DNA of 64,000 nt from Rebecca billardiae RCC1528 (Eukaryota; Haptophyta), in the NCBI GenBank assembly GCA_965240325.2, contig OZ251254.1, forward strand, positions 248,001 to 312,000. The letters are read 5' to 3'. Each line of letters begins with the position of its first letter. The first letter of the stretch is position 1. Shown in pieces: positions 1 through 11,481 of the stretch. A program made the position numbers and the translations under genes. Below the pieces are notes generated by a model. That model did no database searches and had not been told where the DNA came from. It saw only the letters and a list, made by a program, of their open reading frames with translations.

Positions 1-192
1 ACCCCGAATGCAGCAGCTCAACACTGGCTGGTCCACGAGGTCTAACATCATCGACAGCAGTCATCCACTCTGCAAGACTCTCGTCTCATGATGGCCGGCT
101 CAGCGTGTGGTCTGGTCGACGCTGAGCTGATTCGGGCCCGCCACACGCGGGCAGGCATGCGCGCCCATGGGGTCTGTTACCAGTCTCAGCTC

Positions 193-1692
193 TCACGGGG
201 CAAACGCGGGGCGAGGGCACACACGTGGCAAAAGCGTAATGCGCTGCAGCTGTGCCGCTGAGCCGGCGTCCTGGAGCATGCTCGCGCCGCAGCCCAGCGC
301 GGCGGACGCCTTGCCGCACGCGTGCACCCCGCCGTCGGCCGTGACAAACAGCGAGTGAGTGAGGCCGAGGGAGCAGCTCAGCACGCGCTCACGCTCGAGG
401 ACCTGCGTAGGCACGGATGAAGCAAGGGAGCGCTCGGTGCTCTCAGCCCCGGCATCGTGCCCAAGATTCCCAGTCAAGTTGTCGCCGAGCGTGTGGACGC
501 TGCCATCCGAGCCGACCACCGCGCTGGTATCAAATCCGGCGCTGGTGCGCACGGCGTGCACGTGTGCGAGCGCCTCGATGCGCTCACACCGAAAACCGGT
601 AGGCTCGTCGTCATCGAGGCTGCTGGACTGGCTCAAGCGAAACAGGTGTACGGCGCCCATGCTGTCGACGGCCAGGTTGTGCGCCCATCCAGCGCTGACG
701 TGCACGATCCGCGCGTGTGCGAGTGCCTTGATGTGCTGCGGCGTAGGCCCGTATCCAAGGCCACACGCGTAGACGCGGCCGCGCGTATCGAGGAGCAGCG
801 TGTGCACGGGGCCCTGTGCGACGCCGCCCATGCAAATACAGGCGGGCGTGTTGATGCGTGCTGGGGCGAGCCGATTTATGAAGCCGCCGTGGCCGAGCTT
901 GCCGTGGCTGTTGTCGCCCCAGCTGTAGGCGATGCCCGCAGCTGTGAGCGCGATGCTGCTCTCGCCTCCGCTGGCGATGCAAACGACAAACTCGCCTGTC
1001 AGCGCGTGCACCGCCTTGAACGAGCGGCTCGTCAGGGTGTCAGAAGACCCGAGCTGGCCGTACGCATTGCAGCCGCATGCGTACACTGTGCCGCCTTCGC
1101 CCAGCACAAGCAGATGCTCGGACCCTGCAGCCACGGCGCACACGCGCACCGCGGACAGGGACTTGGCGAGCGTGGGGATCACAACCGGCGCGTCGAGCAA
1201 GTCCTGCTGGTCAAGCGCAGCGGGTGCGCCGTGGGTGAGGCCCATCGACAAAATGATGCCAGCTTGCCCGAACACGACGTTCAACTCCTCGCCGAAGGTG
1301 TGCAGCCTTCCGGTGGCATCGACACAGGCGCTCAGGCAAGTTTTGCGGCTGAGTGAGACGTGCCCGGAGGAAATGGCCACGTGCGAGTGCGCACGTGCGA
1401 GCTCGAGCACGGCCTCGCGGGTGAGCAGCGCGTCCACACTCGCCATATTGACCTCGGGGTTGGACGCTTGGTACGCGAGGCGGAAGTGCCCACGCCGCAC
1501 CGCGCGCTCGCGGAGCACGTTCTTGACAGGCGAGCTGCCGCCGGGCTCGCCACGGAAGAGGCGCGAGACGGCGTTGACGGCGGCGAAATCACGTGGGTCG
1601 TCGAGCGTCGAGATGATGCGCTCGATCAACTCCTTTGGCAGCTCGGTCAGCGGCGAAGGCGCCGAGGACGTGCTCGCGGTGCGTCGTGACAT
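193..1692 (-). CDS. F-box / RCC1-repeat protein
   Basis: Uninterrupted 499-residue ORF with an ATG at 1692. Residues about 14-50 look like an F-box (LTELPKELIERIISTLDD, then AVNAVSRLFR), the segment that in this family binds Skp1 in SCF ubiquitin ligases. From about residue 100 onward there are RCC1-type blade repeats, each with a small-residue stretch, an HSL/HNLAVD-like strand and a G-x-V-Y-A-C-G or YSWGDN turn (for example GTVYACGCNAYGQLG and YSWGDNSHGKLGHG). The expected fold is an N-terminal F-box plus a seven-bladed propeller that would select a substrate; the substrate cannot be inferred. No intron is needed. It is a clear paralogue of the plus-strand gene at 27815-29473, with the same order of domains. 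The ATG lies about 70 bp from a long inverted repeat that would hold its promoter. Confidence 0.88.
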   Translation of the reverse strand: MSRRTASTSSAPSPLTELPKELIERIISTLDDPRDFAAVNAVSRLFRGEPGGSSPVKNVLRERAVRRGHFRLAYQASNPEVNMASVDALLTREAVLELARAHSHVAISSGHVSLSRKTCLSACVDATGRLHTFGEELNVVFGQAGIILSMGLTHGAPAALDQQDLLDAPVVIPTLAKSLSAVRVCAVAAGSEHLLVLGEGGTVYACGCNAYGQLGSSDTLTSRSFKAVHALTGEFVVCIASGGESSIALTAAGIAYSWGDNSHGKLGHGGFINRLAPARINTPACICMGGVAQGPVHTLLLDTRGRVYACGLGYGPTPQHIKALAHARIVHVSAGWAHNLAVDSMGAVHLFRLSQSSSLDDDEPTGFRCERIEALAHVHAVRTSAGFDTSAVVGSDGSVHTLGDNLTGNLGHDAGAESTERSLASSVPTQVLERERVLSCSLGLTHSLFVTADGGVHACGKASAALGCGASMLQDAGSAAQLQRITLLPRVCPRPAFAP

Positions 1693-1763
1693 GGGTGTCG
1701 CTGGTCGTCGGAGGGCGCGGTTGTTCGTTGACGTTGGCGGACGACCGAGGCCGCTCGCGGTCG

Positions 1764-2577
1764 GAGACCCCTTCAGGGAAATCGTGCTCGGCTGGGGTCG
1801 CGGTGGGTTGGCGGCTGAGGTCGGACCTCAGCCGAGCCGAGGCCGGCTGAGGTCGATCTCCACATACGGGGAATAAAGCGCGAGATAGTAGGCGCCGCGC
1901 GCGCCGAGGCGCCTTGCGCCTCCTCGCACGTCGCACCGACGCGTGGCACGCGACTCACGCGGCTGCGCATCGGCGCTGAGGTACGATGGTCCATCCGCGC
2001 CGATCGCGCGCGTGCGCACGCCCTTCCTCGCCGCTGCGGCAGGCGCACGCGCTTCGCGAGCCGCCATGCGTGCGCTGGGAGGCAAAAGCGCTCGCGCGCG
2101 GCGAGGCACGTTGAACGCCCCAGACGCAGCGATGCGTCGTATGGCGTAGCACATGTCACACACGTGCCCTCAGCTTCGCGTGGCGCCGCGCGTGTGCACG
2201 GTCTCGGCGGTGCGCGTCGCGCGCTTTGCGCAGCCGCCAGCACACAGCCAGCTGACCCACGTGTGCGCGGCGTCGTCGAGTGGGCTGTGCACTGCGCGCA
2301 CGAGGCGTGGCGCTGCGTGCGTGGCGCGTGGATGGCATTATGTCCGCGCTCTGCGCCCCGCCTGGCGCTTGGCCAGCGCTGTGTACCTCCGCGGCCAAGC
2401 TGTTCCGCGGCGTGGCAGACGGTGCGATCGCAGGGCGCGGCCGGTTCCAGCCGCCGGCTCGCCGGCCATGCGCACCGGGACATGCGGTGCCATGTCGGCC
2501 TCGCGAGCGCGCGCGGGTGCCACGCAGTGATGCGACTGCCCCTCGGCGGCCGCAGGGCGGTCGCGGCCGCAGCCTGG
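1764..2577. repeat. Left arm of long inverted repeat 1
   Basis: About 814 bp that reappears in reverse complement at 3120-3932 with only scattered substitutions and small indels, for example a 3-bp insertion near 1871. The outer end carries GAGACCCCTTCAGGG and the inner end the GCAGCCTGG side. The outer part contains a perfect 21-bp odd palindrome at 1813-1833 (GGCTGAGGTC, G, GACCTCAGCC). Many ORFs run through both arms on either strand, but none resembles a known protein and they mirror each other, so I do not call genes here. Confidence 0.9.
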
Positions 2578-3119
2578 CTCATCTCGTCCCCCGCTGCTGA
2601 TCTGATTGACAAGCTGGTTGCGGCCTACGGTGTTGCTCGGACACAGCAGCCGAAGTGCACAGGTCGGGTATTGTCATCAGGTGCAGCGCAACTCGAGAAC
2701 AACTTGGCATGTCTCTGAGATGGAGGCGTTGCCATTTGCCGGGCAGGTTGCGCACATGTCAAGTCTGGCGGCTGGATTCGTCGCATTGTGACTCGATAGC
2801 TGCCAAAACCGTGCAGCATGCCTGTGGCTGTGTCGCATGCACGGCCGAGTCCACAGAGCCGCTGAGCAGATGAGAGATGCCAGCTAGCAACGTAGGCGAC
2901 GATATGTTGCTGCGAGAGCCTATTGATCATCAGCAGCGCCAGCGGAAGTCCACCCGCTTGCTACCGACAACCAAATGGCGTGGGATGACGAGTCTCGGTC
3001 ACTCGTCCGAGAGGCGAGCTAGAACCAGCAGATGGTCGCGGCAGATTCACAGTGCGCCAAGCTGCTGTCGTGCTCATCTGCCTGCTGCATGAGCTGACCG
3101 CCATGCGCGATCCCAGGGC
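2578..3119. other. Spacer of inverted repeat 1
   Basis: About 540 bp of less GC-rich sequence between the two arms. It holds only short ORFs without recognisable motifs, and no RNA gene is visible. Confidence 0.6.
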
Positions 3120-3932
3120 GCCAGGCTGCGGCCGCGACCGCCCTGCAGCCGCCGAGGGGCAGTCGCATCACTGCGTGACACCCGCGCGCGCTCGCGAGGC
3201 CGACATGGCACCGCATGTCCCGGTGCGCATGGCCGGCGAGCCGGCGGCTGGAACCGGCCGCGCCCTGCGATCGCACCGTCTGCCACGCCGCGGAACAGCT
3301 TGGCCGCGGAGGTACACAGCGCTGGCCAAGCGCCAGGCGGGGCGCAGAGCGCGGGTATCATGCCATCCACGCGCCACGCACGCAGCGCCACGCCTCGTGC
3401 GCGCAGTGCACAGCCCACTCGACGACGCCGCGCGCACGTGGGTCAGCTGGCTGTGTGCTGGCGGCTGCGCAAAGCGCGCGACGCGCACCGCCGAGACCGT
3501 GCACACGCGCGGCGCCACGCGAAGCTGAGGGCACGTGTGTGACATGTGCTACGCCATACGACGCATCGCTGCGTCTGGGGCGTTCAACGTGCCTCGCCGC
3601 GCGCGAGCGCTTTTGCCTCCCAGCGCACGCATGGCGGCTCGCGAAGCGCGTGCGCCTGCCGCAGCGGCGAGGAAGGGCGTGCGCACGCGCGCGATCGGCG
3701 CGGATGGACCATCGTACCTCAGCGCCGATGCGCAGCCGCGTGAGTCGCGTGCCACGCGTCGGTGCGACGTGCGAGGAGGCGCAAGGCGCCTCGGCGCGCG
3801 CGGCGCCTACTATCTCGCGCTTTCCCCGTATGTGGAGATCGACCTCAGCCGGCCTCGGCTCGGCTGAGGTCCGACCTCAGCCGCCAGCGCAGCCGCGACC
3901 CCAGCCGAGCACGATTTCCCTGAAGGGGTCTC
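3120..3932. repeat. Right arm of long inverted repeat 1
   Basis: Reverse complement of 1764-2577. The 21-bp palindrome recurs near its outer end (about 3864-3884). Together the arms could form an imperfect hairpin about 810 bp long with a 540-nt loop. Confidence 0.9.
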
Positions 3933-4160
3933 GGTCGCACGCACCGTCTTCGAGCCTCGCGTACGGTATTCGCGCCAACGGTCTGCACAAGGGAGGTTCG
4001 GGCCAGTCGAGAGCTCCTGACCAGCGACTCAGCGAGCGGCCAGCGCGACATCACTCCGAAGTTTTCCCTGAGCGCCGGGCGGCGGCGGCGGCGAGGGCGA
4101 GTGCTCCACTGGCGAGGCGCGCACGGGGCGCGGCGCAGCGGGCGCGGATGTGCCCGCAGA

Positions 4161-4400
4161 GCCGGCGCGTGCGGACGGGCTGTTGCGGGGGAGCATCTGG
4201 CGCCCTCCTGCGCCGCGCATCTTGCGCCACGCCTCTTTCGCCTCGGCTCAGGGCAGTGCGCACGTGCGCGCCGCCTCAAGGCCAGCCTTGCCTGCACCGC
4301 AGCCGACCGCGCGCGCGCCGTGCGCGGCGTGGTCGGGAAGGAACGGGCGCTGCTGCCGGGCGAGATGGCGACGCCATACGCACACGCCATGCCGCCCTGC
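4161..4400. repeat. Left arm of inverted repeat 2
   Basis: About 240 bp matching the reverse complement of 4722-4970, beginning GCCGGCGCGTGCGGACGGGC. Differences from the partner include a small indel around 4290/4840. It lies about 230 bp after inverted repeat 1. Confidence 0.85.
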
Positions 4401-4721
4401 GATGCCGCGACAGGGCACGGCAATAGATCTGCACAGCTGTGGACGAGTGCTGATCACTTGTCGTGCCAAGCCAGACCCGTGAGCTCAAAGAAGATGATGA
4501 AAGAGCATCAGCGCGGGGAAAGCGTCGCATCCAGCACTTCTACATTATCACGCGGTGATGCACACCCATGTAAGAGTAGAGTAGCCCGCACGCCCGTCTG
4601 GCACTGTTCTGTGTAGTCAATGATCGTCCCGACAAGGGTCCGCTACCGCGAGGCCTTGCACGCCATTTGTGACAAGTCAAAGAGGCATGCAAACGGACCG
4701 ACGACACGGTCGTCAAGGCGT

Positions 4722-4970
4722 GGCGGGGCGGCAATGCGTGCGCGTATGGTGTCGCCATCTCGCCCGGCAGCAGCGCCCGTTCCTTCCCGACCACGCCGCG
4801 CACGGCGCGCGCGCGGTCGGCTGCGGTGGCAGCCGGGCAACGGGCCCTGGCCTTGAGGCGGCGCGCACGTGCGCACTGCCCTGAGCCGAGGCGATAGAGG
4901 CGTGGCGCAAGATGCGCGGCGCAGGAGGGCGCCAGATGCTCTCCCGCAACAGCCCGTCCGCACGCGCCGG
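4722..4970. repeat. Right arm of inverted repeat 2
   Basis: Reverse complement of 4161-4400, ending in CCGTCCGCACGCGCCGG. The spacer (4401-4721) holds no recognisable gene. Confidence 0.85.
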
Positions 4971-5219
4971 GCGGAAAACCCGAACTATCGGAATCGTTCG
5001 TCCACAATACCGTAACCGGCTACGGGGGTTAATCCGAGTGACGTAGCAGTAATATTGCATGACGATGCGATATATATACACAGTGCCGGAAAACTGCTCA
5101 GGGTGACGTTTTAAGTTGTCCGCACCACTAGTCGAATCATCGGACAATTCTGAAGCGGTGCGCCTAAATTCGGCGCACCATAGGCGCGTCGAATCGTGGC
5201 ACAGACCTTGGTAGCAGGC

Positions 5220-7300
5220 CACACCTGAGCGCGCTGCGCGCGCCGACGCGCGCTCGGCGCGGGCAAAAAATCATGCGCCGTTGGCATTACGCAGCCCCGC
5301 GCAGCGCTGTGCTCGAGCTCGGCGGCGGCGAAAGCGGGCGGGCGCACACGGCGGTGCGCGTGCGCGCTGCTCCGAGCGCAGCTGCGGCCACCCCGGCGGC
5401 ATACCGCCGGTCGAGGGCACGAAAACCGATTTTTCGGGAAAATGCAGAGCAGCGGCGCCCGAGCGCGCCCGAGCTCGTCGCAGCACAGTCTCCTGGTGGC
5501 TGCGCCCCGTGAAGCCACGCCACGCGGGGCGCTGGCGTGCGCGTGGCCTGCACCCACCGTGCGCTGCCCGATCATGGCCGTCGACCGCTCCGAGCGCCTC
5601 ACCACGCGTGCTCGAGCCCACCGATACTGACGCCCGAGCACGGTGCCGGCAGCGCTCGCAGGTGGGCGTCGGAGAAAACACGCCGGCCGAACGAGCTTGA
5701 AGCGTCCGCCGCGATGCCAACGGCAGCGGACGACGTGCGCGCCACCTCGGCGCCAGTCGCCCAGCCCTTGCGCGGCGGTGCGGGCTCGCTCGTTCGCCGC
5801 CATCAGCTGCGCGCGCGCAGCCCGATCACTGCCCGCTGGTTCTGTTGTCGAGCAGCTGCGGCCTGCCACGCGCACTGCCGGACATTGAGCCACAGCGCGA
5901 GCACGCGCCTCGTCTGGCACGCGCGAGCACTCAGCATCGTGCGTGGCCACCATGACGCGCCCATCTGCGCCAGCAGCGATGAGCACGCCGCCGTTCAGCT
6001 CGCATCGGGCTCGCTCGCGACGCAGCAACGCGCGGCCGTAGCGGCAGCAGCGGCGCCGTCGAGCACGCGCAGCAAACAAATATGCAGCGCGGGCGAGTCG
6101 ACGGTCTGGAAAATGCGCGATCACGCCACAGCAGGCTGGCAGAGCCCGCCCGAGCTGCAGCATGCCGTAGGTGCTGCCCCAAGCTCTCGACTGCCCGTAA
6201 GCGGCGGCATGTGCGGCGGCGCCGGCGGCGGCCATGCTGCCACGCCGTTGCGCGCCGCGGGGCGCCGTCGGCACCTCCGTGGTGAAGCGCACAGAGCTCG
6301 AGCCCACGGGGGCTGGCGACCGTCAAACCGACACCCCATGACGCGGGGCTGCGTGCGCCAGCTGCGCGCACTCCGTGGGCCCACCTAGCCCGCTCGAGCA
6401 GCTCGCCTTGGGTGCGCGCAGCGGCTCGAGCACACTGGTATGGGACGCCTGCCTGCGGTGCCGCCGAGCACATGCGGCCGACGGTCACTCAGCACGGGCG
6501 ACTCGACGGCGGCGAGCAGGCGCGACGGCCTCGCCGCGCCGCGGAAAAGCCTGCCCGGGCTGCAGCACGCCGTAGGAGCAGCCCAGCGCCCTCCTCCGCC
6601 CTCCAGCTTCGGCGCGCGCAGCAGGCCCGGCGGCGGCCATGCTGGCGTGCCCAAGCATGAAGATGGGCGCGGCCGGCCGCGCCGTCGCAAAGCGCGCAGA
6701 ACTCGAGCTCGGGGGGGCGGACGGCCGCCAAACTGGCGCGGCAGGACGTGGCACTGCGTGCGCCAGCTGCGCGCACCCGCTGCGCCCGCGTGGCCCGTGC
6801 GAGCGCCGCGCCTCGAGCACACGCAGCTGCTCGACACAGCCACGGCAGTGTGGCTTGTGCGCGTGCACGTGATCAGTCTCAGCTCTGAGGCGCGCGCTCA
6901 GGAGGGCTGCGGCCGGGCCGAGCGCGATCTGCGCGGACGGTACAGCCTGGCGGCTCATGCCAGCCAGCCCAAAGCCCGCTCCGCCATCCGCGTCATGGCG
7001 CTCCAGCCTCTCGCGTGCTGCGCTGCAGCCGCGCTCGGCAAAGACGTCGCCCAGCCCGCCTTGCACGCGGCTGAGCAGTGGCAGCCAGGCGAAGCGTCGT
7101 CGCGGGCGAGGCTGCGCTGGGTGATGCGGCTCGGGTCGGTGGGCAAGTCGCACCCCGCCGTCGGTCGCCTCCACGCCTCAGGCTCGCTCGAGGTCAAAGA
7201 CAACTGCGCGGCGCGGCGTTTGCGCGGGCGGGCCGCGGGCGTGGCGGGGTGTACGCGTGCAATGTCACAGCCTCCCACACAATTTCAGGAGGGTGAGACG
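5220..7300. repeat. GC-rich region with degenerate repeats, no supported gene
   Basis: Two segments, roughly 6150-6460 and 6550-6840, are diverged direct repeats. Both contain a CTGCAGCA(C/T)GCCGTAGG motif, a GGCGGCGGCCATGCTG block, an AGAGCTCGAG/GAACTCGAG block and TGCGTGCGCCAGCTGCGCGCAC in the same order. Long ORFs exist in several frames on both strands, as expected for very GC-rich DNA, and none shows a convincing family signature. A decayed gene family is possible but unproven. Confidence 0.4.
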
Positions 7301-7708
7301 CACCGCCAGCGGCACCCGCACACAATCCCACCCTGCGCGAGCCACCTGCCGAGTGTCGACTGAAGCATCAGGCTCGGGCGCAACCGCGGGCGGCGCATGC
7401 AAGAAGCTCGCGAAACGCACCGCGCGCGCCGTGAGGGCGAAAGGAGAGCACCCGTCAGGGCGGCGAGGAACTTGCCCAGCGCCACGCGGAAGACGACCCC
7501 AGCCCGCGTCGACGCATAGTCGGGCCCGCGAGCAGCCTCGTCGGTCTTCGCCGAGTAGATCGCGCCGCGAGCCGAGGCACCGCTCGTTTGAGGCTCCGTC
7601 CGCCGCGAAGTCGCGGCTTCCACCCGAGTTCCACTGTCCGGCCGAGACCGGATTCGCTGACTCGAGCTGCGGACCGTCCGAAGCGTCACGGAAAATTCCA
7701 ATCCTGCA

Positions 7709-7820
<112 letters not shown>

Positions 7821-8190
7821 TGGCCGCCGGTCTGCCCGTGCAGTAGTCGATCGAGCGATAAGCGTGCACAACTAAAGTACATAGGTAGCTCACCCACCGC
7901 CGGCCCGCCACAGACTGTACCGTACAGTACCCCACCGCCAAAACCGCTTAGCTGACGCCCGCCCCAACCGCGCGCGCGGCGCGGCGGAGACAGGTTGCAC
8001 GGGAAAGTGACCTCATGGTGTAGTTACCACTCGCCCACGGGTGGGCAGCACAGCACGCTGTCGACGCTGTGATGCTGGGCCTAGGCGGATGTCAGCCACC
8101 ACTCCGGCGGGGCGATCGCAAGCAGCCGCGCGTCACCTGAGAGCGCGACTGGCGCCAGGGGGGACTTGGCGCGCGGCCGCCACGCCCGTG

Positions 8191-9395
8191 TCAGCGCCGA
8201 TGCGGCCAATTCTCACGCTGCTGCTGCCCGCGCGTGCCGACGCCGTTCATGTCGAAGACGCTCGCGTCGTCCTCGGCCGCGACCGCGCGCGCGCGCGAGC
8301 CGCGCCGCTCGCCGCGGTGGAACGAGTCGCCGTCGTCGGAGGACGTGTAACCGCCCGTGTAACCGCCCGTCGGGCTGCGCACGCCGAGCGCGCCGTCGGG
8401 CGGCGGCGGCGTGAGCTGCACGGCGCGCGAGCCGGGCTCGCTCGGGGCCGCGCTCGAGCGCCGGCTGCCGCCGCCGCCGCCGCCGAGCGCGAGCGCCGGC
8501 TGGTTGGCGATCGAGCTTCGGCGCCGCTCGGCCGCGCGCAGCGCCGCGCTCAGCCTGCGCACCCACCAGTGGTTGGAAGGGAGGTCGTGCGGCGGCGCGC
8601 CCAGCACGTCGAGCGCGCGGCGCAGCTCGGAGATCCCCTCCTCGCGCTCGCGCAGCAGCACCGGCCCCTCGAGCTTGGCGCACGCCATCGCGAGGTTGGC
8701 GCGCGCCAGCCACGTGTCCGTGTGCTCCATGCCCGAGGCGGCCTCCTGCCCTCTCACCACGTGCCGGCACAGCCGCAGCGCCCCGTCCAGCTCGGCGGTT
8801 GTGCCGCGGGCGTGCAGCACGAGCGCGAGGTTGTTCTGCATCTGCAGCGCGAGCGCCGACTCGGCGTTCGCCGTCGCCTCGCACGTCGCCACCGCCGCGC
8901 GCGCGCACGCCTCCGCCTCGGCCGCGCGCCCGAGCTCGAGCAGCAGCAGCGCCATGTCCGACTGCGCGATCGCCGTGTGCAGGTCGTACTTTCCCAGCTC
9001 TTGCAGCCGACCGCGGAGCGTGCGGCTGGCGAGCGTGTGCGCCTCGTCGAGCGAGCCGCGGTAGCGCAGCAGCGTCGCCAGGTTGCCCGCCGAGACCAGC
9101 GTGCTCGGGTGCGCCGGCCCGAGCGCCGCCGAGCGCGCCGCCAGCGTCTCTCGGTGCAGCGGCTCTGCCTCGGCGTACTTGCCGCGGCGCGTGAGCACGG
9201 CGGCGAGGTTGGCTGCGGACTGCAGCCTGTCCTCGTCGGCGGGGGGCAGCCACGCCTCCGCCGCGCTCAGCTCGGCGCGGTACAGCCGCTCCGCCTCGGC
9301 CAGGTTGCCCGACTGCCGGTACAGCGTCGCGAGCTGATTCCTGAGCACCAGAGGGCGCGGCGCAAACAAGTGCGCGCCGCCGCCGTCGCCGCCGT

Positions 9396-9427
<32 letters not shown>

Positions 9428-11355
9428 CCGCCGCCGGTGCCGCCGCTCTCCGCGAGCGCCTCGGCCGCGTCCGCCGCCTCCGCCTCGCGCAGCCTCCGCG
9501 CGGCCGTGCTGAGCAGCCACTCGCGCAGCCGCGCCTTCACCGTCACGTTGAGCGCGTGGAAGCCCACCCCCGCCTGCACCGCGCGGCAGATTTGCCGTCG
9601 GTCCTTGTCCACGTGCGCCTGCGAGCGCTGCACGTCCACCTCGGCGAGCGCGGCGGAGATGGAGGGGAAGTCGGTGAGCAGCGCCGCCTCGAAGTCGGGC
9701 TCCTCCGCCGCGGGCATGTGCACGAGCAGCTGCGCGTGTGTCGCCACGGTCGCGTGCAGCTCCCACAGGCACCTGCGCGACAGCACACCGCGCGACAGCG
9801 CGCGACAGCGCGCGACAGCGCGCGACGGCACGCGCGCGGCGGGCGGCGCGCGCGGCGGGCGGCGCGCGGGAGCGTGAGCAGCTGGCGGACGGGGCGATTG
9901 GTGTGTGCGCGTGTGCATCCGAGCCGAGAGGCGCTCGGCCGGCCCGGTCCGTTGGGCGTCGGCGGTGGCGCAGCCCGACGCGCGCACCACGCGCGCGTGA
10001 GCGCCACGGGCGCGCGCCACGGCGACAGCACGAGCAGCGTCGTGCCGATGCGCTCCACGTTGTGCAGGAACGTGGTGGACCACCACTCGAACGGGCGCTT
10101 GAACGTGCCGTGCTGCGAGTTGACCACCACGTCCACCCACAGGAACGGCCGCTCGCCCAGCTCGCCGCGCGCCAGCGACGCCTCCACCGCGGACACCATG
10201 TCCGCAAACGTATACTGCCACTGAGGGCGCGGCGCGCGCGCGGCGCGAGCGGGGCGCGGCGCGGCGGGCGGGGCGCGCGGCGCGGCGGGCGGTGCACGGC
10301 GACGGGCGGGGCGGGCGGTGCAAGCGCGCGAGGCCGCGGGTGAGGGGAGTGCATGCGCGCAGCGCACCGCGCCGCGGCGGCAGCTCCTGCCGCAGCCGCT
10401 GACCCCGCCACCGCACGCCGCGGCCGCGCGCCGCGCCACCTCCCAACCCAAAGGCGCGCGCCGCCGCCGCGCGCCGCAGCCGCGCGCACGCGGCCGCGCG
10501 CACCGCGTGAGACACGAAGACGGTCGCGTCGCCCACGTCCGCGGCGGCTCCGACGGGCAGCCCGCCCAGCCCGCGCTGCAGCGCGCTCGCGTACGAGCAG
10601 TTGTGCGCCAGCGTGCCCGGCATCACCACCTCGAGGCTGAGGTCCTCTGTACTGAGAGGCTGCCCCGCCGGCCGGCGCGAGGGCGGTTGCTCCCAGCGCC
10701 GGTGCACGCGCGGCGGGCCCTCGCGCGGCTGCAGCGCGAGCGCGTGGTCGCGCAGCGCGCGGAGCAGGCCGATGCTCACGCCGCACGTCGGCATCGCCAG
10801 CTCCTCCTCCGACCCCTTCGCGCCGCCCGGACCGCCCGGACCGGACGGCGAGCTCGGTTCTCTCTCCTCCAGGCCGGCCCCGGAGACGCGCTGCGCGGGG
10901 CCGCGCTCGTCGCGGTCGTCGACGGCCAGCTCGCCGCCCGGGCCGGGCTCGGGCGCGGCCGGCTCGGGGGGCGTGGGCGAGCGGTTGGCCGGCGCCCGCT
11001 CGAGCGCGACGGGCTCGGGGGATGCGGGCAGCGCGGGCTCGGGCTCGGCTGCAGGCGGCGGCGGCGGCGGCGGCGGCGCTGCTGCAGCCTCAGGCTGTGC
11101 CGGCGTGGGCGGCGCAGCCTCGAGAGCTGTGGGCATCGGCGGTGCCGGCTCCGAGAGCACCGGCTCGGGCCGTGCCGGCTCGGGCGGCTCCGGCTCGCGA
11201 GCTGCCGGCCGTGGCGGCTCGCGCTCCGCCGGCGCCGGCTTGGGCGGCGCTTGCGCGGGCGGCGCGGCTTTTGGCGCCGGGTCATCGCCCACGCCCGAGA
11301 CGGCGTGGAAGATCTGGGGCTCCTCCTCCTTCGACTTGGAGCCGCAGCCGCCCAT
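8191..11355 (-). CDS. TIR-like domain / TPR protein, N-myristoylation signal
   Basis: Exons (minus strand): 11355-10504, 10220-9988 and 9772-8191, joining to about 888 residues. Introns are GT-AG, in phase 0 and then phase 2. The ATG at 11355 gives MGGCGSKSK, a textbook N-myristoylation start with a palmitoylatable Cys4; a longer reading frame upstream has only a TTG. Residues 10-190 are Pro/Ala/Glu-rich. Residues about 275-390 form a TIR-like fold: FVSHAW, a strand ending FLWVDVVVN, LLVLSPW, then TRAWCLWEL, whose Glu366 sits where the catalytic Glu of NADase TIR domains lies. Residues about 470-750 are kinesin-light-chain-like TPRs (NLAxxxxxxGxxxEAExLxR repeats). The tail is low-complexity. 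Such proteins are common in algae and usually annotated as kinesin light chain; a signalling or NAD-cleaving role is inference. Confidence 0.82.
9777..9832. repeat. Decamer tandem repeat in an intron
   Basis: About four copies of CGCGCGACAG in intron 2 (9773-9987) of the TIR-like/TPR gene, close to the acceptor. Confidence 0.8.
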
Positions 11356-11481
11356 CCCGCCCGCGGACGCTGCCAAGGAACACCCCGCCTCGGCGCCACC
11401 CGCGGACGACCGCCGCCAGGCGCGCGCAGCGGTACCTGCACCACACCGCTACCCGCACCGGTAGCCGGGCGGCTCATCATT

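Noticed and set aside
1773-4426. Several long Ala/Arg ORFs in the inverted repeats
   Set aside because: They occur as mirrored pairs in both arms and on both strands, and show no domain.
5111-7363. Long ORFs on both strands and a possible RCC1 relic
   Set aside because: TDGGV- and TYGMLQLG-like snippets recall RCC1 but repeats do not line up in one frame, and alternative frames look equally good.
8041-10224. 727-residue plus-strand ORF
   Set aside because: Antisense shadow of the TIR-like/TPR gene. Arg/Ala composition and no motif.
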